From: DASXVX01 sp036504075
GTDB lineage: Bacteria > Bacillota > Sulfobacillia > Symbiobacteriales > Symbiobacteriaceae
Length of the DNA stretch: 64,000 bases
Assembly: GCA_036504075.1 (NCBI GenBank)
Contig: DASXVX010000057.1
Location: 96,716 to 160,715 of the forward strand
Direction of reading: 5' to 3'
The notes below the pieces were generated by a model, which was given only the letters and a program-made list of their open reading frames with translations, did no database searches and was not told the origin of the DNA. Shown piece after piece: positions 8,759 to 17,340 of this stretch (positions within the stretch are counted from its first letter, which is position 1; every line of letters starts with the position of its first letter). The position numbers were made by a program, and so were the translations under genes.

Positions 8759-9247
8759 TCACTCCTTTGGGTCAGACTCTTCGGGGACCATGTCCGCGAC
8801 GTATGCGGCCACAGCCTCAGCGTACCCATCAATTTCGGAACGGGGCAGGTCAAAGACCTCGAAGCACTTGTTCCGGTCGAACGTGTAGAGTTCGCTTGCC
8901 TGAACCACGCTAGTCTGAAGATCGGGAAACCTGGTCCGGAGGATTTCGGTCGCGCACTGCAGGGGACAGCCCTCGATGGCGATAACCTCTGGTGCCCGAC
9001 CGATCAGGTCTGCCATGCCGGAGTCAGCGGTGGTCGCATCTCCCAGGCAGATTCTGACGAAATGTTCCCGGTCAAGCCGGTACGCCAGGATGTTTGCCGC
9101 AACCCTTGCCACCTCGCCCTTGAGGCATGCTCCTTCACAGGCCACCACAGCCCGCTTCGGGCTGTGGGCCATTTCCTGCTTCACGTACCGTGCCGCATCC
9201 GCGCACACCCGTTGCCTTTGTGTGCCGGCGGCGTGCGAACAGCTCAT
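8759..9247 (-). CDS. DGC-domain cysteine-rich putative zinc-binding protein
   Basis: Protein of 162 residues starting MSCSHAAG, chosen because AGGAGGG lies eight bases upstream of position 9247. Conserved cysteine motifs are VACEGACLKGE and IEGCPLQCATEI, typical of the DGC-domain family (predicted Zn-binding, function not established). It is first in the DGC-arsD-arsA operon. A role in arsenic or thiol handling is inferred only from this location. The family name is unrelated to diguanylate cyclase. Confidence 0.72.
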   Translation of the reverse strand: MSCSHAAGTQRQRVCADAARYVKQEMAHSPKRAVVACEGACLKGEVARVAANILAYRLDREHFVRICLGDATTADSGMADLIGRAPEVIAIEGCPLQCATEILRTRFPDLQTSVVQASELYTFDRNKCFEVFDLPRSEIDGYAEAVAAYVADMVPEESDPKE

Positions 9248-9403
9248 GTGAATCCCTCCTATCTGCTGATGCCCCCATTCTAAAGGGTCCAGTAGCTGGA
9301 GGGTCAAGTGCAAAAAATACACCGGCAAAACGGCTTCAGGAAGACCTGGCGCCGCTGTGCCGGTATTTTCGGTTGGACTGTACGGCCGGCGTCCGGGTCT
9401 TCG

Positions 9404-9682
9404 TCAATCATCGATAAAGCGGCAGCACTCACACTGGTCCGCCCGGCAAGGCTCCTTGCAAGCGCCCTCGGCGCCCACGGCGCCCAGGGTTTCCTGCATT
9501 TGCCGGAGGGCGTCTTTCTGCCGGCATAGTTCTGGACTCGGGGTTCGTTTCCCAGTGCACCAGGGGCTCTTCCCAGCTGGTGCCGGGATGGCAAAACTGT
9601 GGTCGGATTGCAGGAACAAAGGTCTTCTTGGATCGGCGGAGAGTATGTGGTCATCGTTGCAGCGTTGTGTCCTTTCATGCAC
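9404..9682 (-). pseudogene. Possible remnant of a Cys-rich metal-responsive protein
   Basis: A 92-codon minus-strand frame upstream of the ars operon ends with an amphipathic stretch (LCRQKDALRQMQETLG) followed by a cysteine-rich tail with six cysteines in about 20 residues. Helix plus Cys-rich tail resembles the C-terminus of MerR-type metal regulators. The N-terminal part looks random, so this would be a decayed regulator if real. It has no convincing ribosome site, and chance is a real alternative. Confidence 0.2.
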
Positions 9683-9916
9683 CCGAGTCCCTACAACCCC
9701 AAGGGTTGGATGAACGCGTCTTGAAAGTTGTCCTGGGTTTGTTGTCGTTTGTTCACCGTTTGTTGGACTTTACTCTAGGTTCTGGCACTTTCTTCGAATT
9801 CAACCCGGTTGTTCCGAGCGGTGGTATTACCGCGGCGGCGTCAAGAGGGGGTGAGGGATGCAGTACTTATGCTCTATTGGATGAGTTTATTCCGAGGGCT
9901 GATAATTTGTAGGAAG

Positions 9917-9933
9917 ACGGATCGCCGATCCGT
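9917..9933. promoter_or_regulatory. Candidate response-regulator operator before the sensor operon
   Basis: Perfect 7-3-7 inverted repeat (ACGGATC/GATCCGT) ending 25 bases before the start at 9959. The half-site CGGAT/ATCCG also occurs repeatedly before module 2 (12954-13026), suggesting a shared regulator, most simply the NarL-type protein encoded at 12315. Confidence 0.45.
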
Positions 9934-9958
9934 GACCTGGAGCAAGGGGGCACCACCG

Positions 9959-10897
9959 ATGGCAAAAGCCACGACCCGACCTTCCCGCATGCTGCTGTTG
10001 CTCTGCTCGGTGCTGGTGCTGGCCGGCTGTGTGGGCGGCAAGCCGCCGCAGGTAATCAGCCTGCGCAAGCTGGACCCCGCCGCGGCGGACCCGGTGATTC
10101 CCGCCGAAGGCCAGAACGCTGGGCTGCGAATCGGTTCTGCCGCCCTGATCTCGCCGGTCGAGACCATGCGCAGCTACAGCGCCCTGTACAACTACATCGG
10201 GCAGAAAGTGGGGCTTACCCCGGAAGTCTACCAGCGGCGGACCTACGCCGAGACCAACGAACTGGTCCGGTCGGGTGGCGTCGACATGGCTCTGGTTTGC
10301 AGCTATGCCTATGTGCTGGGCAAGCAGGAATTCAGCATGGAGGCCATTGCCGTGCCCGTGGTCCGGGGGAAGGCGGAATACTACTCCTACATTATCGTGC
10401 GGTCGGACAGCGGGATCCGGTCCTTCGACGACCTGCGCGGGCGGGCATTCGCCTTCACGGACCCGATTTCGACCAGCGGGCGCCTCTACGCCGAAGGGCT
10501 CCTGGTCGACCGGAACACGACGGTGCAGGAGTTTTTCCGGCAAACCACCTTCACGTTCAGCCACGACAACTCCATCAAGGCCGTGGCCGAGGGCGTGGTG
10601 GACGGCGCCGCCGTCGACAGCCTGGTCTACGAGCAGAAAGTCAAGCAGGACCCGGACTTGGGCCGGAAACTGAAGATCATCGAGCGGTCCCTGCCGTTCG
10701 GCGCGCCGCCGATCGTGGTCAATCCCAAGCTGGAGCCGGAACTGAAACGGAAGCTGCAGGCGACGCTGCTCACCATGCACGCCACCCCCGAGGGTCAACG
10801 GGTTTTGGCGGACCTGGACATTGAGCGGTTCGTCCCCGCAGACGACCACTGGTACGACTCGGTGCGGGCGCTGGCCCAGAAAGTGCGGACCCGGTGA
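9959..10897 (+). CDS. PhnD-like substrate-binding lipoprotein (probable oxyanion sensor)
   Basis: Lipoprotein of 312 residues with a lipobox (LVLAGC) after a short signal peptide, so the protein is anchored outside the membrane. The body is a PhnD/SsuA-type periplasmic binding fold: LRIGSAALISPVETM, VDMALVCSYAYVLGKQ and GIRSFDDLRGRAFAFTDP are recognisable. The start is set by AAGGGGG eight bases upstream. It is co-transcribed with a histidine kinase and NarL-type regulator and has no transport genes, so sensing rather than uptake is likely. PhnD-like proteins in AioX/ArxX and the TtrS sensor domain detect arsenite or tetrathionate, making an oxyanion ligand plausible. Confidence 0.85.
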   Translation: MAKATTRPSRMLLLLCSVLVLAGCVGGKPPQVISLRKLDPAAADPVIPAEGQNAGLRIGSAALISPVETMRSYSALYNYIGQKVGLTPEVYQRRTYAETNELVRSGGVDMALVCSYAYVLGKQEFSMEAIAVPVVRGKAEYYSYIIVRSDSGIRSFDDLRGRAFAFTDPISTSGRLYAEGLLVDRNTTVQEFFRQTTFTFSHDNSIKAVAEGVVDGAAVDSLVYEQKVKQDPDLGRKLKIIERSLPFGAPPIVVNPKLEPELKRKLQATLLTMHATPEGQRVLADLDIERFVPADDHWYDSVRALAQKVRTR

Positions 10898-12327
10898 TGG
10901 CCCGGACCTGGGCCCGGTGGGTGGCCGGCTTCCGGGCGGCCTCGATTCAAGTCAAGATCATGGGCATGGCCGCCGGACTGGTGTTGCTGCTGGGTGCCGG
11001 CGCCATTCTCTTCACCAGGGCGGCCATGGTGAGCACCGTCGGGGCCGAACTGGACAAGCGCGGCGTCTCTTTGGCCCGGGACGTGGCGGCCCGCAGCGCC
11101 GATCCCTTGCTGACCCGCGATACGCTGCAGCTGTACCAGATTCTGCGTGACACCGTCTCGAACAACAGCGACGTCCGCTACATTTTCATTCAGACCGGCG
11201 ATGGCCGGGTAATGGCGCATACGTTCACCGGCGGGTTTCCGTCGGACCTGAGCCGGGCCCAGCCGGCCGCTCTGAACCGGGAACTGCCGGTAAAGCTGCT
11301 GCAAACCGACGAGGGGCGCATTCGCGAGGCGGCGGCGGCGATCTACTCGCCTGAGATCGGCATCGTCCGCCTGGGCATGTCCGAGACCGGGCTATACGGG
11401 GCCGTGCTTCGGGTGGAGCTGAACCTGCTGCTTGCGATCCTGGCCATGGCGGTCCTGGGGATCGTGGTGGCCTGGTGGCTCACCCGACTGATGTCCCGGC
11501 CGGTGGTGGAACTGGCCCATACGGCCAGAGCCGCTTCCGCCGGCGACCTGTCCGGCCGGGTGGAAGCGCCCTTTGACGACGAGGTTGGCGAACTGGTGCA
11601 CGCCTTCAACCACATGCTCGACAGCCTGGCTGAATCGCGGGATAACCTGAAGGCCCACGCCCGGACCCGAACGGAATTGCTCCAGAAGGTGATGACGGCC
11701 CAGGAGGATGAGCGCAAGCGGATCGCCCGAGAATTGCACGACGAGACGGGTCAGGCGATCACCAGCCTGATGGTCGGTCTGAAGCTGCTGGAGCAGGTTG
11801 CGGGCGATCCGGACGATGTGCGGGCCCGATCGGCGGACCTGCGGGTCTTTGCCGCCCGGACGCTGGACTCGGTGCGGCAGCTTTCCCGCCAGCTTCGCCC
11901 CAGCGTGCTGGACGACGCCGGTTTAGTGCCGGCCCTTCGCCGCCATATCGACGACTTTGCCCGGCACTATGGCCGGGGGGTCGATCTCCAGGTGGTAGGC
12001 GACGAGAGCCGCCGCCTGCCCATGGAGGTCGAGACGGCGGCCTACCGGATCGTGCAGGAGGCGCTGACCAACGTTGCCCGCCATGCCCAGGCCAGGAGCG
12101 TCAGCGTCGTGCTGGACCTCTCGGGCGACACGCTTTCGGCGGTGGTCGAGGACGACGGCGTCGGTTTTGACACCGAGCAGATCGACCAGTCTACCGGCAT
12201 TCTCGGCATGCGGGAGCGGGCAACCCTGCTGGGCGGTACCCTGACCATCGAGTCCCGGCCCGGGGCCGGCGCCACCATTTTTGTCAAGCTGCCGATCGGG
12301 GGAGGGACGATTTCGTGCGCATCCTGA
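10897..12327 (+). CDS. NarX-type sensor histidine kinase (HAMP, HisKA_3)
   Basis: Membrane kinase of about 476 residues. Order: a transmembrane segment near 25-45, an extracytoplasmic domain of about 120 residues, a second membrane segment near 175-195, HAMP, then a HisKA_3 phospho-acceptor box (RIARELHDETGQ) and an HATPase domain (QEALTNVARHA; DDGVGF). Its start touches the stop of the lipoprotein gene and its end overlaps the regulator by 13 bases, so the three form one unit. It probably receives its signal from the PhnD-like lipoprotein, as in AioXSR/ArxXSR-type systems. Confidence 0.9.
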   Translation: MARTWARWVAGFRAASIQVKIMGMAAGLVLLLGAGAILFTRAAMVSTVGAELDKRGVSLARDVAARSADPLLTRDTLQLYQILRDTVSNNSDVRYIFIQTGDGRVMAHTFTGGFPSDLSRAQPAALNRELPVKLLQTDEGRIREAAAAIYSPEIGIVRLGMSETGLYGAVLRVELNLLLAILAMAVLGIVVAWWLTRLMSRPVVELAHTARAASAGDLSGRVEAPFDDEVGELVHAFNHMLDSLAESRDNLKAHARTRTELLQKVMTAQEDERKRIARELHDETGQAITSLMVGLKLLEQVAGDPDDVRARSADLRVFAARTLDSVRQLSRQLRPSVLDDAGLVPALRRHIDDFARHYGRGVDLQVVGDESRRLPMEVETAAYRIVQEALTNVARHAQARSVSVVLDLSGDTLSAVVEDDGVGFDTEQIDQSTGILGMRERATLLGGTLTIESRPGAGATIFVKLPIGGGTISCAS

Positions 12328-12944
12328 TTGCGGACGACCACCGGGTGCTCCGGACCGGACTCCGGATGCTCCTGCAGGCGCAGCCGGGTATCGAGGTGGT
12401 GGGCGAGGCGTCCAACGGGGAGGAAGCGATCACCCGGGCCGTGGAGTTGCACCCCGATCTGGTGTTGCTGGATCTGAACATGCCGGGGTGCGGGGGCGCC
12501 TGTGCCCTGCACCAGATTCGGGAGCGCTGCCCCCAGACCAAAGTTCTGGTGCTGACCATGCATGATGACGTGACCTATGTCCGGGCGGCCTTCAAAGCCG
12601 GGGCCGCGGGATACGTGCTCAAGGAGGCGGCCGACCAGGAACTGTTGGCGGCCATCGACACGGTGGCACAGGGGCAGACCTATGTCTACCCGACGCTGGC
12701 CGGGCGAGTGCTGGGCCTGGACCCCATCGCCTCCGATGCGGACAAGTCCGTGCTCAGCCCCCGGGAGACCGAAGTACTGAAGCTGATCAGCCTGGGGTAC
12801 ACCAACCAGGAGATCGCGGACCAGTTGCTGATGGGCGTCCGAACAGTGGAGACCCACAAGACCCACATCATGGAGAAGCTTGGCATCACCACGCGGGCGC
12901 AAATGGTCCGGTACGCGCTCCAGCATGGTCTGGTGAAAGCCTGA
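12315..12944 (+). CDS. NarL-family response regulator of the PhnD-like sensor system
   Basis: Receiver of about 120 residues with the acidic pair in IADDH, the phospho-acceptor Asp in LVLLDLNMPG and Lys in YVLKEA, followed by a LuxR-type DNA-binding domain (LSPRETEVLKLISLGYTNQE). The GTG start has GGAGGG eight bases upstream and lies inside the kinase gene. The nearest targets are its own operon and module 2, both preceded by CGGAT/ATCCG dyads. Confidence 0.92.
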   Translation: MRILIADDHRVLRTGLRMLLQAQPGIEVVGEASNGEEAITRAVELHPDLVLLDLNMPGCGGACALHQIRERCPQTKVLVLTMHDDVTYVRAAFKAGAAGYVLKEAADQELLAAIDTVAQGQTYVYPTLAGRVLGLDPIASDADKSVLSPRETEVLKLISLGYTNQEIADQLLMGVRTVETHKTHIMEKLGITTRAQMVRYALQHGLVKA

Positions 12945-12953
12945 GTGTTTACA

Positions 12954-13026
12954 CGGATGCCCATCCGGGAAATCCCGGATAACGGCATGCGGAATTCCCG
13001 GATTCCGAAACAGTGGACCCCCGGAT
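12954..13026. promoter_or_regulatory. Cluster of CGGAT half-sites upstream of module 2
   Basis: The 138-bp gap before module 2 contains an 8-2-8 perfect palindrome (ATCCGGGA AA TCCCGGAT, 12963-12980) and an overlapping 6-2-6 dyad (12954-12967). A third TCCCGGAT follows at 12996-13003, 23 bp on, and another CCCGGAT at about 13019-13025. NarL-family regulators classically bind inverted heptamers spaced by two bases, so this is a good operator candidate. Confidence 0.55.
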
Positions 13027-13082
13027 ACAGGCCCCCCGTTCCAGCCGGTACGATGGTACTGATACTGGAAAGGAGGGCCTTT

Positions 13083-13892
13083 ATGGATCATAACGCGAAA
13101 CCGTCAACGCTGTCCGACCAGTCGACGGATCTGATCCGGCAGGTGACCGAGAGCCCGACGACCCGTGCGGGGCTGCTGAAGGCGGTCGGCCTGGCCGCAG
13201 TCGGCCTCGCCGGCGCTGCGGTCGCCGGCAAGCTGGGCCAGGCGGTCCCCGCCCTGGCCGAGACGCCGGCGAATGCGAAAACCACGGTGCGCCTCGCCAT
13301 GGTCATCGACCTGCGCAGGTGCATCGGGTGCAGTTCGTGCAGCGTCGCCTGCAAGCAAGAGTTCGAGGTGCCCGAAGGTGTGTTTCGCTCCTGGGTCAAG
13401 ATCGTGGAGAAGGGGTCTTACCCGAACGTCCGCAAGGTCGCGCTGCCCCGGCTCTGCAACCATTGCGACAGCCCGGCCTGCGTGGCCGTCTGCCCGGTGC
13501 AGGCGTCCTACAAGGCCGACAACGGCGCCGTCCTCATCCATTACGACAAGTGCATCGGCTGCAAGTATTGCATGGCCGCCTGCCCGTTCGACGCCCGGTT
13601 CATCAACCCCGAGACTCACACCGCCGACAAGTGCACTTTCTGTGTCCACCGGGTCGCAAAGGGCGAGAACCCGGCCTGCGTCACCACCTGCCTGGCCCAC
13701 GCCCGCACGTTCGGCGACCTGAACGACCCCAACAGCGAGGTCGCCAAACTGGTGGGAACCCAGCCGGTCCAGGTGCTGAAGAAGGCCATGGGCACCGAGC
13801 CCCAGGTTTACTACATTGGTCTGGACGAGTTCCTGGAGTCCGAGAACGGCAAGGGCGGCTTTGGCTTCTTCGGGAAGGAGGGCGGCAAGTAG
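13083..13892 (+). CDS. Periplasmic 4x[4Fe-4S] ferredoxin subunit of Mo oxidoreductase, module 2
   Basis: Counterpart of the 739-1626 protein, 269 residues. Sixteen cysteines form four groups: C80/83/86/90, C125/128/133/137, C157/160/163/167 and C184/187/199/203. The start at 13083 is chosen because AGGAGGG lies six bases upstream; in-frame upstream codons lack such a site. The N-terminal hydrophobic segment (about 30-58) is preceded by only one Arg, so it may cross the membrane bound to the Tat-exported catalytic subunit. It lacks an insertion of about 30 residues found between the third and fourth cluster groups in module 1. Confidence 0.9.
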   Translation: MDHNAKPSTLSDQSTDLIRQVTESPTTRAGLLKAVGLAAVGLAGAAVAGKLGQAVPALAETPANAKTTVRLAMVIDLRRCIGCSSCSVACKQEFEVPEGVFRSWVKIVEKGSYPNVRKVALPRLCNHCDSPACVAVCPVQASYKADNGAVLIHYDKCIGCKYCMAACPFDARFINPETHTADKCTFCVHRVAKGENPACVTTCLAHARTFGDLNDPNSEVAKLVGTQPVQVLKKAMGTEPQVYYIGLDEFLESENGKGGFGFFGKEGGK

Positions 13893-14842
13893 TGAACGCG
13901 CAAGTCATCTACAACGTGCCTCACCAGATTGCCTTCGGGTGGGCGATCGCGATGTACTTCTTCTTCACGGGCCTTTCAGCCGGGTCGTTCTTCATTTCGG
14001 TGCTGGTCCGGCTCATGGGGCTGACCGCTTACAAGCGGCTGGGCCGCATCGCTGCGATCCTGGCGCCGGTGCTGCTGATCATCGCCCCGTTCTTCCTCAT
14101 CGCCGACCTGGAGCAGCCGGCCCGCTTTTACCGGGTGCTGATTTACCAGAACCCGACATCGCCGATCTCCTACGGTTCGTACCTGCTGACGCTCTATCCG
14201 ATCAGCGCCGTGCTGTACGCCTACTTCCTCTTCCGGGATGAGATCAAAGGCAGCTGGGTCTACAAGCTGGGCGGAGCGCTCGGGTTGAACAAGGCCGACG
14301 CCGACAAGCTGACCTACTTCTTCGGCGTGCTGGGCATCCCCCTGGCCGTGGCCGTTCACGGCTACACCGGCTTCATCGTCGGCATCGTCCGGTCCCGGGA
14401 ACTGTGGAATTCGGCGCTCATGCCGGTCCTCTTCCTGGTTTCGGCCATGGTTTCCGGCATTGCCCTGGTCATCCTCTGGTCGATTCTGTTCGATCGGCAG
14501 CATGTCGCCGAGAACCGGGACCTGCACGCGGGCTTGGGCAAGGTCCTGGGCGGCGTGATCCTTGTCGATCTGTTCATGGTCTTATGCGACGTGCTGGTGC
14601 TCCTGGCCGGCAAGGCGGAGGCCCGGGCGGCGGTGCAGGTCCTGCTCTCCGGTTCGTTCGCCCCGTACTTCCTGGGTGTGGAGATCCTGGCCGGCGGCAT
14701 CCTGCCGCTGTTCGTGCTCTTTAACCGTCGTCTGGGCAAGCAGATCGGCTGGCAGGCGATCGCTTCCCTGCTGGTGCTGGTTGGCGTTCTGGCGATGCGG
14801 TTCGTCCTGGTGCTCGGCGGCCAGCAGACTCCCCTTTCGTAG
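13892..14842 (+). CDS. NrfD/PsrC-family membrane subunit, module 2
   Basis: GTG start overlapping the last base of the ferredoxin stop; 316 residues, about eight or nine membrane segments. The N-terminal NrfD signature region (GWAIAMYFFFTGLSAGSFF) is clear, and it is shorter than its module 1 counterpart (379 residues). Expected to couple the quinone pool to the ferredoxin subunit. It is followed after 11 bases by the catalytic gene. Confidence 0.9.
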   Translation: MNAQVIYNVPHQIAFGWAIAMYFFFTGLSAGSFFISVLVRLMGLTAYKRLGRIAAILAPVLLIIAPFFLIADLEQPARFYRVLIYQNPTSPISYGSYLLTLYPISAVLYAYFLFRDEIKGSWVYKLGGALGLNKADADKLTYFFGVLGIPLAVAVHGYTGFIVGIVRSRELWNSALMPVLFLVSAMVSGIALVILWSILFDRQHVAENRDLHAGLGKVLGGVILVDLFMVLCDVLVLLAGKAEARAAVQVLLSGSFAPYFLGVEILAGGILPLFVLFNRRLGKQIGWQAIASLLVLVGVLAMRFVLVLGGQQTPLS

Positions 14843-14853
14843 GAGGATAGACC

Positions 14854-17271
14854 ATGGCAAACCTTTCACGTCGTGATTTTCTCGGCCTGGCCGCAGCTGC
14901 CGGTGCGTTGGCCGGCGTCGGCCCGGGCCTGACCAAGAAGGCCTTCGCCAAGGGCACCACCGGCAATCCCAGTTCGCCGACGTCCACTCGGGAAGGCCAG
15001 TGGATTCCCTCCGTCTGCATGATGTGCGGCGGCAGCACCGGCATCAAAGTGCTGGTGTCGGACAACCGGGTCGTCAAGATCGAGCCGAACCCCGAGAACC
15101 CGATCGGTGTGTCGAATATCTCCACGGACTTTTACGCCCAGAAGGCGAAGGGCGGCGCCATGTGCCCGAAGGGCAACGCCGGCATCGCCCAGCTGTATGA
15201 CCCCGACCGGGTGAAGAAGCCGCTCCTGCGGGTGACCAAGGAGAAGGGCAAGGACGTCGTGCCGGAGTGGAAGGAGATCTCCTGGGACGAGGCGCTGGAC
15301 CTGGTCGCCAAGAAGTTCAAGACGCTGCAGGACGCGGGCGAGGAGCACAAGCTACTCTGGTTCACCGAGGATTCGTCGTTCATCCACATTCAGCAGGACT
15401 TCTGCAACCTGTTCAAGACCCCCAACTTCAGCCAGCACTCCAACCTGTGCGACGTGGCTCGCAAGGCCTCCTGGATCCGGGCGGTCGGCCACGACCGGCC
15501 GCTGTCCGACCCGGTGCAGTCCAGGTACATTCTGTACTTCGGCTGGAATCCGCTCTCGGCGGTCAAGTGGGCGCACCTGCCTTCGGTCATCACCCGTGGC
15601 GTTCAGAACGGCGCCAAGATGGTGGTCGTCGATCCGTTCCTCTCCATGACCGCCACGAAGGCCACTGAATGGGTGCCCATCCGGCCCGGCACCGACGGCG
15701 CCCTGGCGCTGGCCATGGCCAATGTGATCATCCGGGATGGGCTCATCGACAAGGACTTCGTCCGCGACTGGGTGTCCGGGTTCGACGAGTTCAGCCAGTA
15801 CGTCGCCGACAAGACCCCGGCCTGGGCGGAAAAGGAGACGGGCATCCCCGCCGCCAACATCGAGCGGCTGGCGAAGGAACTGGGCACCACCAGGCCGGCC
15901 ACCATCGACTTCTGGTCCGGCCCCGGCCAGCACAGTAACGGCGTTTTCGGCGGTTGGGCCATTGCGGCCCTGGCGGCGATCACCGGCAACATCGACCGGC
16001 CGGGCACCATGATCATTCCCGACAAGCGGGGCGAAAAGCGGTACGTCGTCAAGAACCCGAAGATCTCCCAGCCCCGGATCGACGGCCTGGGCACCAAGTA
16101 TCCGCTGGGCCACGCCTCCGGCATCTACACCGAGATCATCGACAACCTGCGCACCGGCAAGAGCCCGTACCAACCCCGCATGGCGTTCGTGATGGCGCAG
16201 AACCTCGTCCTCTCGGTGCCGGGCACCCAGAACGTGATCGACGCCCTGAAGAAGCTGGAGTTCATGGTGGTCGTGGACAACTTCATGTCTGAGACGGCCC
16301 TCATGGCCGACCTGGTGTTGCCGGGCACGCTCTACCTGGAACGGACGGACCTGGTCGGCAACTGGGTCACCTGGTCGACCATGGCCCTGCGTCAGCCCGT
16401 GGTCAAGCCGATTTTCGGGCAGTTGACCGAGCCGCAGCTGATCATCGAACTGGGCAAGCGGCTGGGCCTCAAGGACGCCGACGGCAAGCCGTTCTTCGAT
16501 GGCCTCAAGTACGAGGAGTATCTCTCGTGGGAACTGAAGAACGGCGCTCCCAACTTGACCATCGATGAGATCAAGGCCAAGGGCGGCGTCTGGATCGACA
16601 CGGTGGGCACCGCCTACGAGAAGTTCAAGAAGGAACTGAAGGCCGAGCAGGTCAAGGACGCCAAGGTCGACGAGAAGACCGGCCTGATCTACACGGAAGC
16701 CACCGACAAGGACGGCAAGGTGACGAAGACGGTTCTGGGCGTCCAGGTGGGCGGCAAGCCGTGCGTCGGGTTCAACACCGCCAGCAAGAGGGTGGAGCTT
16801 GCGAACGCCGACCTGGCGAAGAAGACGGACGCCAACGGCAAGCCGCTGCCGACCACGCCGTTCTACACCAAGCGTGACTGGCAGCCGGACGACAAGTTCC
16901 CGTTCTACCTGGTCAACTGGAAGGAAGTCACCCACACCCACAGCCGGACGTTCAACAACCCGCTGCTGATGGAGGTCCAGGGCTGGAACCCGCTCTACAT
17001 CAACACGGAAACCGCCCGGAAACTGGGCATTCAGACCGGCGACAAGGTCATCGTCGAATCGCCTTACGGCAAGGCGGAGGCGAAGGCCCAGGTGACCGGC
17101 GGCATGCATCCGGAAGTGGTCGGCTGGCAGCACGGCTTTGGCCACTGGGGCTTCGGTGAGGTCGCAAAAGGCAAGGGCACCGCGGACGGGCAGTTCAACG
17201 TGACCAAGTCCGACCCGGTCTCCGGCATGGCCCTGCACAAAGAAGTCTGCGTCAAGGTTTCCAAGGCGTAA
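14854..17271 (+). CDS. Tat-exported molybdopterin oxidoreductase catalytic subunit, module 2, with an altered FeS motif
   Basis: Catalytic subunit of 805 residues with a Tat motif (SRRDFLGLA, residues 5-13) and Mo-bis-MGD binding domains. The predicted Mo ligand is C199 in HSNLCDVARK, as in Cys-ligated polysulfide/thiosulfate-type enzymes. The N-terminal cluster motif has only three of four ligands: C55, C58 and C104 are present, but the third position is T62 (CMMCGGST). Module 1 has all four. The cluster may therefore be [3Fe-4S], use a non-Cys ligand, or be absent. The protein is about 130 residues shorter than the module 1 enzyme, so the two probably have different substrates. A good GGAGGA site precedes the ATG. 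Confidence 0.9.
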   Translation: MANLSRRDFLGLAAAAGALAGVGPGLTKKAFAKGTTGNPSSPTSTREGQWIPSVCMMCGGSTGIKVLVSDNRVVKIEPNPENPIGVSNISTDFYAQKAKGGAMCPKGNAGIAQLYDPDRVKKPLLRVTKEKGKDVVPEWKEISWDEALDLVAKKFKTLQDAGEEHKLLWFTEDSSFIHIQQDFCNLFKTPNFSQHSNLCDVARKASWIRAVGHDRPLSDPVQSRYILYFGWNPLSAVKWAHLPSVITRGVQNGAKMVVVDPFLSMTATKATEWVPIRPGTDGALALAMANVIIRDGLIDKDFVRDWVSGFDEFSQYVADKTPAWAEKETGIPAANIERLAKELGTTRPATIDFWSGPGQHSNGVFGGWAIAALAAITGNIDRPGTMIIPDKRGEKRYVVKNPKISQPRIDGLGTKYPLGHASGIYTEIIDNLRTGKSPYQPRMAFVMAQNLVLSVPGTQNVIDALKKLEFMVVVDNFMSETALMADLVLPGTLYLERTDLVGNWVTWSTMALRQPVVKPIFGQLTEPQLIIELGKRLGLKDADGKPFFDGLKYEEYLSWELKNGAPNLTIDEIKAKGGVWIDTVGTAYEKFKKELKAEQVKDAKVDEKTGLIYTEATDKDGKVTKTVLGVQVGGKPCVGFNTASKRVELANADLAKKTDANGKPLPTTPFYTKRDWQPDDKFPFYLVNWKEVTHTHSRTFNNPLLMEVQGWNPLYINTETARKLGIQTGDKVIVESPYGKAEAKAQVTGGMHPEVVGWQHGFGHWGFGEVAKGKGTADGQFNVTKSDPVSGMALHKEVCVKVSKA

Positions 17272-17277
17272 GCGGAA

Positions 17278-17303
17278 GGGGCGGGCGGTCTTCCGCCCGC
17301 CCC
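17278..17303 (+). promoter_or_regulatory. GC-rich hairpin between catalytic and chaperone genes
   Basis: Perfect 11-bp stem (17278-17288 with 17293-17303) and a 4-base loop, with no T-run. It could partially terminate or stabilise the upstream mRNA, lowering chaperone output relative to enzyme subunits. Confidence 0.5.
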
Positions 17304-17340
17304 GCCTCGCTCCGCTTCATCAACAAGGAGGGTCCTGCGC

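Larger units (their letters stand above)
9248..9958. other. Intergenic region between divergent ars and sensor operons (711 bp)
   Basis: No complete gene is convincing here. It must hold promoters for both the leftward ars operon and the rightward sensor operon. The right part (about 9700-9910) is locally T-rich and lower in GC, suiting a promoter region, and a dyad at 9917-9933 precedes the sensor operon. A possible Cys-rich coding remnant lies at 9404-9682 on the minus strand. Confidence 0.6.

Noticed and set aside
13892..14842. A longer gene starting at 13319 for the module 2 membrane subunit
   Set aside because: The extra N-terminus is the ferredoxin gene read in another frame; the GTG at 13892 overlaps the ferredoxin stop and begins the NrfD sequence.
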